Positions 54,980-63,807 of a stretch of DNA of 64,000 nt are shown in pieces. Numbering within the stretch: position 1 is the first letter of the stretch; the number at the start of each line of letters is the position of its first letter. Source of the DNA: Trinickia fusca (GTDB lineage: Bacteria; Pseudomonadota; Gammaproteobacteria; Burkholderiales; Burkholderiaceae); NCBI RefSeq assembly GCF_003628145.1, contig NZ_RBZV01000004.1:79049-143048 (forward strand), given 5' to 3'. The translations under genes were made by a program, and so were the position numbers. The notes under the pieces are model-generated. The model was not told where the DNA came from. It ran no database searches and was given only the letters and a program-made list of their open reading frames with translations.

Positions 54980-55261
54980 TCAATCATCATCGTCATCGTG
55001 GTGGTGATGATGATGCCACCCGTGGTGCCAGCCGTTGTCGTGCCATTCCCGATGCCCATAGTCCCCGTCGTAGTAGGGGTATCCATAGACAGCCGGTGCC
55101 GGCGCGTACACAACCGGAGGTGCCTCATAGACGACCGGCGGCGCTTCGTAGACCGGAGCAGGGATACCTAAGTAAATGCCCACATTGGCGTGTGCGGACG
55201 CGTCAAGAGAGGCGCAAGCAGCAGCGATCGCTACTGCCAATAAGGTGATATTGCGTTTCAT
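54980..55261 (-). CDS. Small exported protein with His- and Asp-rich C-terminal tail
   Basis: Product of 93 residues. Signal peptide MKRNITLLAVAIAAACASLDASA-HA, then a Pro/Ala/Tyr-rich repeat (EAPPVVYEAPPVVYAPAP) and a tail of W/H/D residues ending in six His and five Asp. Such tails bind Ni, Zn or Cu. GGGGAG precedes ATG 55259-55261. It may buffer metals in the periplasm or coat the envelope; no family assigned. Confidence 0.75.
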   Translation of the reverse strand: MKRNITLLAVAIAAACASLDASAHANVGIYLGIPAPVYEAPPVVYEAPPVVYAPAPAVYGYPYYDGDYGHREWHDNGWHHGWHHHHHHDDDDD

Positions 55262-55442
55262 GATCTCCCCTCTTCTCTTATAGAAATTGGAAATTGACCC
55301 CAAGACCGACTGCCTTCATACACGGCGAGCATGCTAGCGCCTGGGGTTCGGAGAAGGTGAAACTACGCTGTGGCTTGTGTAACCAGCTGTGACACTTTCG
55401 CTTACAACTGCAACCACCCGCGAAACATATGAACATTCCAAC

Positions 55443-58400
55443 TCACGGCTGAACCGACGCCAGCACCTCCATCAATTTCGGCATGGTCGCCGAGAATCCC
55501 AACTGCTCCGCTTCGCGCTTCATGATTTGCAGCGCGTTCCCCATCGACGCATCACGCGTTTGCAGCCAATCACGCGACAGCAAAATGAACTGCGCGTGAT
55601 GTTTCGCCCAGCTGCACGGCTCGACTTGAACGAACGCCGACAATTGCTGTGCGTATCGATTGGCCCGGCCGTAGTCCCCCATCACCAGGCTCGCTTCCGC
55701 GGCCGCCACGTGAAAACGAAGCGCGTTGTGCGCGAGGCACCCACTTGCCAGTTGCGCTTCGCCTAGCCGCAACGCGCGCTCGCGCGACGGCGCATCGTCG
55801 GTAATCAACGCCAAGGTGCCCCATATCCAGGGACCGACGTAGCTTTGGAGTTGCAAGCGTTCGACCAGATCGGCAGCTTCGAGAATCATCGATTGGGCCG
55901 CCGTCTGGTCGCCCTCGCGACTGGCGAGGCGCGCTTTGCCTTCGAGCAGTATCGCTTCGAAACGGCTGGCCCCCATGCTACGGGCCAGTTCGAGTGCCGT
56001 GTCGAGCTCTTGCGCGGCGCGTCGGTCCTCGGCCGTGGCCAATAAGACCCAAGCGGCGGTCAAGCGGGAAAATATCTCAGCGCGCCGGTTGCAGACGGCG
56101 CGGCTGCGCTGCACGGAATCCAGCGCATCTTGCAGAGCCTGTGTCGGCTGGCCCAGATAGATCAGCGTAGACCCACGCGCACTGCGGTTGGCGGCCTCGA
56201 CGCCGGGCAGCCCCTTTTTCTCGCAAATTCGCACGCACTGGTCGAATACGTCGTGCGCCGTTTGCATGCGCCCTTCCGCATAGTAGGAATCAGCAATGCC
56301 GCTCAGCGCGCAAGCCTCGATCTCCAGCTGCCCGCTCATGCGTGCAAAGTGCAACGCCTCCTCATGGTAGCCACGGCAACGCAGATAGTCGCCGCGCGGG
56401 AAATAGAGGTTACCGCGCAGGTGGAACAGGCGCGCCAGCGCATGATCGGCTTGCAGGTTTCTGGCAAGCGGCAGCGTCGCTTCCAGCAGCTGTTCCTCTT
56501 CGGTCAGGCTGTCCAGTGTGTTGAGCACCGCAGCCAGGCCAAGTGCCGCCTCGATGTGGTCGGCTGGTCGCAGGGCGAGCGCCACGGCGCGCTCGAAACA
56601 CTCGCGGGCCGACGCAGTCTGCCCCAAGCCAGCAGCGGCTTGGGCACGCAGCAAGGCCAGGACAAAGTTCGCCTCTGCCTGCTCGGGGAACGATTCGCAC
56701 AGCTGCGCCAGTTCCAGCACGTCTTCGTATTGATAGGCGCACAGTTTTGCCTGCATGACATCGAGCAGCGCGTCGAACGCGGCGGGATCATGGGCCCGCA
56801 CGAGGTGCCTGGCGTAAAGGGCTGGGTCCGACTCTCGTACCAGGTTCGCCACGATGCGATGCAAGTGATTGCGCAGCGGCAGCGGAATGACGTCGTAGAT
56901 GCAGTGCATGACGAGGTCGTGCACGAACTCGTAAAGGCCCGGCTCGATTTCGCGGACGATGTGCTGATAATCCGCGCGCATGGAGACCGCATCCAGTTGA
57001 CCCACCGCTCGGGTCAATAAGTTCAGCGCGAAGCGGTTGCCGATCACGGCCGCCACCGACAGTGCGTGTCGATGCGATGGCCCCAACTTGTCAAGGCGCG
57101 CCTGAACCAAGTGCTTCAGGCTTTCAGGGACCGCAACGTCGGGGCTGGACAGCAACTGCGTGAGGTAGAGCGGGTTGCCTTGCGCCCGCTCGACGCAATG
57201 CGCTCGGTAGGCGAGGTCGACTTCGGGATACTGCTCCGCCAACGCAGCGGCCTCGCGCGCACGCATGGGCGCCACGTCCAGCAGGCTCAGCGGGTTCGAG
57301 AAATGCGGCCGCAGCGCGGTTTCCAGGGGATCGTCTTCGTTGCGCGAGGTCAGTACCCACACGATGGGGGCTTCGTCTGTTCCCATCATCAGGCTGCACA
57401 GCGCCGTGAACAGGGGCGGGTCGCCCCAATGCAGATCCTCTATGCAAACCAGCAAGGGCTGCTGCAACGCCTGTCGCACCAGCAACAGTTGCACGGCACG
57501 CAGCATACCGGTCGTGCGCGCCTCGTTGTTCATCGCGGCATAAACGGCCATTTGCGCCTGATCGGGAGACACGCCCGCCAGCACTTGCAGAAAGAGGTTC
57601 GATTCGGCAGGCAGCCGCCAGCGCTCGAGGGCGACTTCGCGCGTACCGCGTAGCGGCTGACGCGGCAGCCCCAGCAGACTGCGCGCGAGCTGACCGAGCG
57701 GCGCAAACGCGCTTTCCATGCCGAAGTCGAGCACTTCGGCGTAGTGGCAAGCGAATTGAGCCTGACGCGCGATGTCGGCAAATTCCGCTACCAAGCGCGA
57801 TTTGCCCACTCCCGCCATGCCACGCACGTAAACGACGTGCCCGTTCTGGCATTCCCGCGTGGCATCGACGATGCCCTTGAACTGGCGGATTTCCACCGTG
57901 CGCCCGGTCAAGCTGCGCTCCGAGCCGCTGTTGGGCGTCCGTACACGCAGACACTTCCGGTAAGGGGCGCTCTCTGTGTCGGCAGGCGCGAAGTCGAAGC
58001 GGTCGGCCAGCTGAGCGATCAGGCCACCTGCCACGTAAATCGATGCATGTCCGTATGTGCTGCTGGCACGGTCCTGCGGCCCCGGACCGGCACACGCGAG
58101 CTTCGGCGATTCGGATGGCCAGCGCTGCAAGCGCACGCGAATCGCGCGACCAGGGTGGATGAACGCAGCACTCTCCATGCTGATGGCGAGCGCGCACAAC
58201 AGGCAGCGCTCGGCGTCGCTGCGATAGGCACGCGGCATGCCGAAATACGCGACCGCATAGCTGCTTTGGCTGGCCAGCCCGGTGTCGAGCACACCGCCGA
58301 ATTGCCCGATCAACTGCGCCAGCTCGTTGCGAGCAGCGGGCGATGCGGCAGCCTGTGGATGCCATTCGAAACGCAATTCCAGCGCGTAGCGAAGGAGGTC

Positions 58401-58802
58401 GTCTTGCGTGTAGTCGTTGGCCGTGAGCGGCTTGGCAGCGTGAGCAGAGGGCAGATCCGATGGGGGGTTCGCTGGTTCATGTTCGACGAACATCGCCGTG
58501 CCGGCCTTGCCCACCAGCGCGCGCACGTCGACTTCGAAGATGTCCGCAAGATGGCGCGCGGTGCGATAAAGCACGGGCTTGCCTGTCTCAGCACGCTTGA
58601 TGGAAGCGATCGATACGCAAAGCTGTTTGTTGAAACAGCGTTCGGCAAGCGTTTCCTGGCTGATGCCGAGGTTTTTTCGCAGGCCTTTCAGCAACCGTGA
58701 ATCGAGCACGATGCGTCCATCCGATGCGGCGGATGCCGCGTCCGACAGGACGGGCGGCGCTGCATCGCGCCGCGGAGAATCCGTTAGCTCTGAAACGAAC
58801 AA
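55443..58802 (-). CDS. Large ATPase-TPR transcriptional regulator with N-terminal XRE-type HTH
   Basis: Product of 1119 residues from a TTG start preceded by a strong GGGGG at 5 bp. Order: XRE-like HTH about 36-92; a region about 130-290 reminiscent of a degenerate adenylate-cyclase-type module (VLDTGLASQSSYAVAYFGMPR, YGHASIYVAGGLIAQL); a STAND/AAA-like ATPase with Walker A GMAGVGKS (328-335) and Walker B LLVCIEDLHW (about 440); then long TPR-type repeats (about 640-1110). These are signal-transduction ATPases that switch on ligand and DNA binding. It is transcribed divergently from the lectin-aerolysin gene, its likely target. Confidence 0.85.
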   Translation of the reverse strand: MFVSELTDSPRRDAAPPVLSDAASAASDGRIVLDSRLLKGLRKNLGISQETLAERCFNKQLCVSIASIKRAETGKPVLYRTARHLADIFEVDVRALVGKAGTAMFVEHEPANPPSDLPSAHAAKPLTANDYTQDDLLRYALELRFEWHPQAAASPAARNELAQLIGQFGGVLDTGLASQSSYAVAYFGMPRAYRSDAERCLLCALAISMESAAFIHPGRAIRVRLQRWPSESPKLACAGPGPQDRASSTYGHASIYVAGGLIAQLADRFDFAPADTESAPYRKCLRVRTPNSGSERSLTGRTVEIRQFKGIVDATRECQNGHVVYVRGMAGVGKSRLVAEFADIARQAQFACHYAEVLDFGMESAFAPLGQLARSLLGLPRQPLRGTREVALERWRLPAESNLFLQVLAGVSPDQAQMAVYAAMNNEARTTGMLRAVQLLLVRQALQQPLLVCIEDLHWGDPPLFTALCSLMMGTDEAPIVWVLTSRNEDDPLETALRPHFSNPLSLLDVAPMRAREAAALAEQYPEVDLAYRAHCVERAQGNPLYLTQLLSSPDVAVPESLKHLVQARLDKLGPSHRHALSVAAVIGNRFALNLLTRAVGQLDAVSMRADYQHIVREIEPGLYEFVHDLVMHCIYDVIPLPLRNHLHRIVANLVRESDPALYARHLVRAHDPAAFDALLDVMQAKLCAYQYEDVLELAQLCESFPEQAEANFVLALLRAQAAAGLGQTASARECFERAVALALRPADHIEAALGLAAVLNTLDSLTEEEQLLEATLPLARNLQADHALARLFHLRGNLYFPRGDYLRCRGYHEEALHFARMSGQLEIEACALSGIADSYYAEGRMQTAHDVFDQCVRICEKKGLPGVEAANRSARGSTLIYLGQPTQALQDALDSVQRSRAVCNRRAEIFSRLTAAWVLLATAEDRRAAQELDTALELARSMGASRFEAILLEGKARLASREGDQTAAQSMILEAADLVERLQLQSYVGPWIWGTLALITDDAPSRERALRLGEAQLASGCLAHNALRFHVAAAEASLVMGDYGRANRYAQQLSAFVQVEPCSWAKHHAQFILLSRDWLQTRDASMGNALQIMKREAEQLGFSATMPKLMEVLASVQP

Positions 58803-58881
58803 CGTTGCCCCCTTTGTGGAGACGAACGCGTCGCAGGAGGCCCTTGGTCGGGCAGCGTATTCGCGTCACCTCCGTCGGTTT

Positions 58882-58911
58882 CTGATACCGAACTGATACC
58901 AGGCTGATACC
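58882..58911. promoter_or_regulatory. Three CTGATACC direct repeats on an 11-bp period
   Basis: CTGATACC occurs exactly at 58882-58889, 58893-58900 and 58904-58911, separated by GAA and AGG, so all copies face the same side of the helix. The array lies 80-109 bp upstream of the regulator's TTG start and about 245 bp upstream of the toxin start. Its spacing matches the heptamer-repeat sites bound by SARP-type ATPase regulators. The array is seen; the binding protein is inferred to be the adjacent regulator. Confidence 0.75.
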
Positions 58912-59155
58912 GCACTGGCCTGTCTTGCACCGCGGCTGATTCGCATACTTCGTTCCGCAATACGCACACAGCACGACGCCCCGCTCGCCGCCAAGACGTG
59001 ATTATACGTCGGGCAAGTGGACGAGTATCCGCTCGGGAATTGAAGCAGAGCGCGGAGTTAATGCCGGCGGAGACCGACGACCAAAGGGCCGCCTTCAGCC
59101 CAAGTCGTTAATCGAAAAACGAGAAATTCAATTCAAATCCATGGAGCAAGCCATC

Positions 59156-60169
59156 ATGAACCAACCTGCACCGCTCGCCGCACACGCCCCCCAAACCGAA
59201 AAGAGATCGGTATTGCCGATGAATGAGGCCTTGCACGTGGGCGATACGCTGTATTCAAAGAACGGCCTGTTTTTCGCCGGCGTCCAACCTGACGGCAATT
59301 TTTGCGTCTACCGCGCCGATATCGACAAAGGGGGTGTCTGGTTGTGGGGTAGCCAGGTACTCGGCGACGGCGGCGAGTTCTATGCAATTTTGCAAAGCGA
59401 CGGCAATTTCTGCGTCTACTATGGTGCCGCCCCCGTTGAGCACCCGCGCTGGCTGTGGGGCACGCAGAAATTGGACAGCGGCGGTCAGTTCTTCCTGGTC
59501 TTGCAGGACGACGGCAATCTCTGCATCTACAAAGGAAAGGGACTGGCGGACCGAGGCGCGCTGGTTTGGAGTTCCGGCAATACCGACTCGGTGAAAGAGA
59601 TCACGGAAATTATCGGCCTGGTCTACGATCTCGATCGGCGCCAGCTGAAGACCGACGGCAAGTCCAACCTTTACAACGAGACCGTCAGCAACAAGACGCC
59701 GCAACCGCAAATCGTTACCCTCTCCGGTTCGGCCTCCGCGACCGAGACGTCGGCCTGGTCCGATCCCCTAGGTGCCAAGATCGGCGTCAGCACGTCCTTC
59801 AATCCGGGCGTTCCGTACATCACCGCCAACGGCAAGGTCGTGATTTCCTTGGATGCGGGCAACTTCGTCTGGAACGGTTCAACCACGGTCACGAAGACCT
59901 GGAGCTTCAGTACGCCGGTTTCGGTGCCGGCCAATTCGGCCGTGTCCGCGGAGGTCTCGGCGACTCGCTCGACGCTCGTCGTGCCCTACACGCAAACGGT
60001 CGCGATTGAATACCAATCCGGTACCAAAGTGAGGACACGCATCGAAGGCACGTACAAGGGCTCTCAGTGCCACGATTTCACGGTTTCGTTTACGCCCGTG
60101 TCGTCCACGGGCCACGCGAGCACACCGAGCACGCGCCCGCTGGAAATCACCGCGGAATCGTTCGCCTGA
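59156..60169 (+). CDS. Lectin-aerolysin-type pore-forming protein (B-lectin plus ETX/MTX2-like module)
   Basis: Product of 337 residues. Residues 30-140 form a bulb-type lectin domain with three copies of the mannose-site motif Q-x-D-x-N-x-V-x-Y (V replaced by C): QPDGNFCVY, QSDGNFCVY, QDDGNLCIY. Residues 165-315 resemble the aerolysin/ETX-MTX2/natterin module: an initial SNLYNETVSNKTPQPQ, alternating S/T-rich strands (SGSASATETSAWSDP) suited to a transmembrane hairpin, SFNPGVPYITANGKV, KTWSFSTPVSVPANS and VVPYTQTVAIEYQSG. No signal peptide is present, so release would need lysis or a non-Sec route. I prefer ATG 59156 (GGAG upstream) to 59141. A strong terminator follows. Confidence 0.8.
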   Translation: MNQPAPLAAHAPQTEKRSVLPMNEALHVGDTLYSKNGLFFAGVQPDGNFCVYRADIDKGGVWLWGSQVLGDGGEFYAILQSDGNFCVYYGAAPVEHPRWLWGTQKLDSGGQFFLVLQDDGNLCIYKGKGLADRGALVWSSGNTDSVKEITEIIGLVYDLDRRQLKTDGKSNLYNETVSNKTPQPQIVTLSGSASATETSAWSDPLGAKIGVSTSFNPGVPYITANGKVVISLDAGNFVWNGSTTVTKTWSFSTPVSVPANSAVSAEVSATRSTLVVPYTQTVAIEYQSGTKVRTRIEGTYKGSQCHDFTVSFTPVSSTGHASTPSTRPLEITAESFA

Positions 60170-60202
60170 TCTGCCCAGACACATTTCTTAGCGCCGGTAC
60201 CT

Positions 60203-60263
60203 GACTCAGGCCGAGCTGACACCCCCACGGGGGATCGATGTCAGTTCAGCCTGAGTCTTTTTT
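60203..60263 (+). terminator. Rho-independent terminator after the lectin-aerolysin gene
   Basis: A long hairpin with arms 60203-60221 and 60239-60257 (GACTCAGGC...CTGACA against TGTCAG...GCCTGAGTC, small internal loop), followed by CTTTTTTT. It separates the toxin gene from the next gene. Confidence 0.9.
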
Positions 60264-60309
60264 TGTTGAAATGCGCCTATCCCATCGTCATCAGTGAGGA
60301 GCAGAACCC

Positions 60310-61161
60310 GTGTACGCCAATGTCTTCGATCCGGTCGTGTTCATCTTCGACGGTAGCGCGGTCCCTTTGCCCGAAGTCGAAGGCAAGCGCTACCTGTTCA
60401 ATGCGGGAGGTTTTCCCGAATTCGTCTCGGGACCGAAAGGTACGCCTATCGACCTCGCGCCCGACAACCCGGATCTCGATCTAGGCACCAAGTACACCGG
60501 TATCGAGCACACACGTAAAACCATTGCCGGCGACCCGCCGTACGAAATCACGCTGTTCAATTTCCACCAGAACGAAGTGCACTACCGGGCATTGCGTGCA
60601 ACGCGCGAGACTGCGCAGGCTTTCGGCATGACCTTGCTCAAAAGCGGGCAGTCGATCCCCTTCGAATACGAAGGCCTGGTCAGCACGAAATACGAATACG
60701 GCAAATGGGCGGGGCATCAGTCGCCTTATCTGGAACGATCCCGGCGGCGTGAATTACTGCCCTGGAATCCGACCGACCTCGAATACCACGCCTTTACGCA
60801 TGCTTTTTTCTCGCAGGATAAACACCTGCCGCTGGTCGTCTCCGTGGCACGCTGGCGCCCTTACGTGAACGAGATTTCCCTCGCCGATCTCTGGGTGGCG
60901 CCCGGTGATGCGCTCGTTCTGCCGCCGAAGTTCTTCCCGCCGCCGCCTGCCGAAGGCACGCCCCCGGACAAGCGCCGCAGAAGCATCATCGATCTGCATG
61001 GAAACCGGAATTCGGCCCTCGCCTGCTGGTTCGACGGATCGCGGTCCACGTTGACGACGGAGACGATTCTGGCCAACCCGATCGTCATGGCAGCAGAACT
61101 GACGAAGCCGCATTACCACGAGGAAGTGACCGGAACACGGCATACCAAACTTGCCGGATAA
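60310..61161 (+). CDS. Unrecognised protein encoded next to the lectin-aerolysin gene
   Basis: Product of 283 residues. Start GTG 60310 with AGGAG 8 bp upstream. No signal peptide or membrane helix. It begins MYANVFDPVVFIFDGSAVPL and contains several aromatic, beta-rich stretches (EYEYGKWAGHQSPYLERS), a central basic patch and a Pro-rich loop (PPKFFPPPPAEGTPPDKRRR). I recognise no family. Its position after the toxin, though behind a terminator, suggests a chaperone, protective or delivery-related role, but this is only inference. Confidence 0.7.
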   Translation: MYANVFDPVVFIFDGSAVPLPEVEGKRYLFNAGGFPEFVSGPKGTPIDLAPDNPDLDLGTKYTGIEHTRKTIAGDPPYEITLFNFHQNEVHYRALRATRETAQAFGMTLLKSGQSIPFEYEGLVSTKYEYGKWAGHQSPYLERSRRRELLPWNPTDLEYHAFTHAFFSQDKHLPLVVSVARWRPYVNEISLADLWVAPGDALVLPPKFFPPPPAEGTPPDKRRRSIIDLHGNRNSALACWFDGSRSTLTTETILANPIVMAAELTKPHYHEEVTGTRHTKLAG

Positions 61162-61463
61162 GCCGCTCGAGCACGAATGAACGGAACGTTCTGCTCTCAT
61201 CAAACTGGCGTGCCTCATCGCGTGAACGATGAGGCAAACTCAACAAAATTCTTGACAAGTTTCTGTAAACACGAATAATTCTCATTTACTGAAATTGCAT
61301 GTATCCCCACTTGCTTCGTCGGGTGGCAACTGTCTCATTCAAACGCGCGTCACCTGATTCACGCGCGCCAGTTCGTAGTGTCTCTTTTGGAAGCGCAGCC
61401 GGATGTCGCTGGCGGCTGCGTGTCGTCGAGTCAATTGGGTAACAAAAGAAGATAGAAACAGAT
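61162..61463. other. Intergenic region with siderophore-receptor promoter
   Basis: 302 bp holding a perfect 10-bp stem hairpin (TGCCTCATCG at 61211-61220 with CGATGAGGCA at 61227-61236), then the promoter and Fur-box candidate. The remaining 170 bp would be an unusually long 5' leader. Confidence 0.6.
61252..61289 (+). promoter_or_regulatory. Sigma-70 promoter overlapped by a Fur-box candidate
   Basis: The -35 TTGACA (61252-61257) and -10 AATAAT (61274-61279) are 16 nt apart. On the minus strand, ATGAGAATTATT (61274-61285) matches 10 of 12 central bases of the 19-bp Fur consensus; over the whole 61271-61289 site I count 12 of 19. The overlap with the -10 element fits iron-dependent repression of the receptor. 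Confidence 0.7.
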
Positions 61464-63650
61464 ATGCAACATCCATTTAGCACTACGAATCAAATGAGCG
61501 CCGTGGCTTACACACCCCGGTGCCCGGCAATGCTGCGTCGAGACTCCCTCGTGCTCGCTTGCACGCTCGCGTTCTTGTCGTTGCAGGCACATGGACAAAG
61601 CGCGGCAGGCGCGACGCCGCAATCCCAAGACGCGAGCACCGACAGCGCCGCGAAGTCGCTCGGCACGATCAGCGTTCGCGCAACCCGCGCGTCGCTCTAT
61701 TCGGAGCCCGACGTCAATGTCGGCGCCCTCGGCTCGAAAGACCCGAAAGACCTGCCCATGTCGGTGGAGTCCTACTCGGCCGATCTGATCGAGGCACAGC
61801 GCGCACGCACGCTGATGGATGTGCTGAAGAACGACCCGTCGGTGCAGAACACGGCGGTCGGTGGTGCCATGGACAACATCAGCATCCGCGGCTTCCCGAT
61901 CGACTGGACCAACACCATGCGACGCGACGGCATGCCCGTCGCCCCGTACTACGATCTGCCGCTCGAGAACATCGAGCGCATCGACTTGCTCAAGGGGCCG
62001 TCGGGCTTCCTGTATGGCGTCAATTCGCCGGGCGGCACGGTCAACTACGTCATCAAACGTCCGACTCGCGATCGATTCACGACGATGACCAGCGAGGTGC
62101 GCAGCTATGACGGCTATTACGGTGCGGTCGACACCGGTGGCCCGATCGGCGATGGTCAGTTCGGCTACCGCTTCAACGTGGCCGGCGAAAAGGTCGGCAA
62201 CTTCGGGCACGCCGGTGATCTGCGCCGCACATTCGTGAGCGGCGCATTCGACTGGGCCATCTCGCCGCGCGCGTTGCTGCGGCTCGACTTCGACTATCAG
62301 AACAAGCGGCTCGCCGCGCAGCCCGTCATCGGGCTTCAGCCGGACGGCTCGCTGCCGCCGCAGTTCGATCCGCGCACGCTGCTCGGCCAGCCGTGGCTGC
62401 AATACAGCACGAGCAGCTTCAACTTGGGCGGCCGCTTCGACTTCAAGCTGACCGACAACTGGAGCTTCACGACGCAGGTCGCGCAGTCGTACAACAACCG
62501 CGATGCGGCCTTTCCGGACGTGTACTCGGTCGCGCCCAACGGCGACATCCTCAGCGGCGACATCTACCTCTCGCCAGACCAGAGTTTCCGTGTGCTGTCG
62601 ACGAACACGTTCGTGACCGGCAGGTTCCATACGGGCCCGCTCGCGCACCAGCTCGTGACCGGCGTATCCACGCGCAACTACGAGGCGCGCGAGGGTGGCT
62701 TCCGCGACGTTCCGCTGACCGTCGGCAACATCTTCAATCCCGTCTACGCGCCGGGATTGCCTGCGGGGTCGTTCCCGGCAAAGAACGTCAACAAGAACTA
62801 CCAGCCCTGCGTCTTCGTCAGCGATATCGTCGACATCGGCTCGCAGTGGAGCGTGATGCTCGGCGTACGCCATGTGCGCTATCGCAACGACTCGTACCCG
62901 GCGTCAGGCGGGGCATCGCATTACGAAGCGAACGTCAGCGTGCCGTCGGCCGGCCTGATCTTCAAGCCACTGCCCGCGCTCTCGACCTACGTGAGCTACG
63001 CGGAAGGCTTCGAGCAGGGCGGTGTCGCGCCGTACAACACGGTCAACGCCGGTCAATATCTATCGCCGATCAAGAGCAAGCAATACGAGGCGGGCGTGAA
63101 GGCCGATGTAGGCAACAGCCTGACCGTGAACGCCGCGGTGTTTCGTATCGAGAAGACGTTGCAGTACGTGAACACCGCCAACTACTTCGTGCAGGGTGGG
63201 ACGCAACGCCATACGGGTGCCGAGTTGACACTCAATGGCCGCGTGACACGCGACCTGTCGGTCATGGCGGGCGCCGCCTATCTCGACACCGTACAGCAGG
63301 ACACCGGCGACGCCTCGACGAACGGCAAGCGCGCAGCGAACGTACCGCGTTTCCAGGCGAATGCGTTCCTCGATTACCGGATCGCACCCGTGCGCGGGCT
63401 CAGCGTCGATGCTGGCGTGTACTACGTCGGCAGCCGTCCGGTGAACGCGCAGAACACGGTGTCCATGCCCGCGTACGTGCGCTTCGATGCCGGCGCGCGC
63501 TATCAGACGCATATCGGCGGCTACACGACGGTATTTCGCGCGGGCGTAGAGAACCTGACGGACAAACGCTACTGGGCGGCGGCGAACTACAACGCGGTGT
63601 GGCCAGGTCAACCTAGAACGTTCTTCATCTCGGCGCAGTTCGACATCTAG
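61464..63650 (+). CDS. TonB-dependent siderophore receptor (FpvA/FhuE type)
   Basis: Product of 728 residues. Signal peptide (about 1-45, ending LQAHG-Q); plug domain about 80-215 (RTLMDVLKNDPSVQNTAVGGAMDN by its ends, IERIDLLKGPSGFLYGVNSPGGTVNYVIKRPT); 22-strand barrel ending QPRTFFISAQFDI, with a terminal hydrophobic motif. It imports a ferric siderophore, probably a peptide or hydroxamate type. An iron-responsive promoter precedes it and a probable 2-oxoglutarate dioxygenase gene follows, consistent with a siderophore gene cluster beginning here. Confidence 0.93.
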   Translation: MQHPFSTTNQMSAVAYTPRCPAMLRRDSLVLACTLAFLSLQAHGQSAAGATPQSQDASTDSAAKSLGTISVRATRASLYSEPDVNVGALGSKDPKDLPMSVESYSADLIEAQRARTLMDVLKNDPSVQNTAVGGAMDNISIRGFPIDWTNTMRRDGMPVAPYYDLPLENIERIDLLKGPSGFLYGVNSPGGTVNYVIKRPTRDRFTTMTSEVRSYDGYYGAVDTGGPIGDGQFGYRFNVAGEKVGNFGHAGDLRRTFVSGAFDWAISPRALLRLDFDYQNKRLAAQPVIGLQPDGSLPPQFDPRTLLGQPWLQYSTSSFNLGGRFDFKLTDNWSFTTQVAQSYNNRDAAFPDVYSVAPNGDILSGDIYLSPDQSFRVLSTNTFVTGRFHTGPLAHQLVTGVSTRNYEAREGGFRDVPLTVGNIFNPVYAPGLPAGSFPAKNVNKNYQPCVFVSDIVDIGSQWSVMLGVRHVRYRNDSYPASGGASHYEANVSVPSAGLIFKPLPALSTYVSYAEGFEQGGVAPYNTVNAGQYLSPIKSKQYEAGVKADVGNSLTVNAAVFRIEKTLQYVNTANYFVQGGTQRHTGAELTLNGRVTRDLSVMAGAAYLDTVQQDTGDASTNGKRAANVPRFQANAFLDYRIAPVRGLSVDAGVYYVGSRPVNAQNTVSMPAYVRFDAGARYQTHIGGYTTVFRAGVENLTDKRYWAAANYNAVWPGQPRTFFISAQFDI

Positions 63651-63807
63651 ACACACGCACGCTGCGCCAGCGCATGACGCATACAACACGGCCTTCAGAG
63701 ACGCGCCACTGAGCGCGCTGGTCGTTTCCCCACAAAAACAGGCATGACCGAGGGTCATCCGTTGCGCCGCCGGCGTGACGGCGCCCGTCATTACACAAGG
63801 GAAACGT

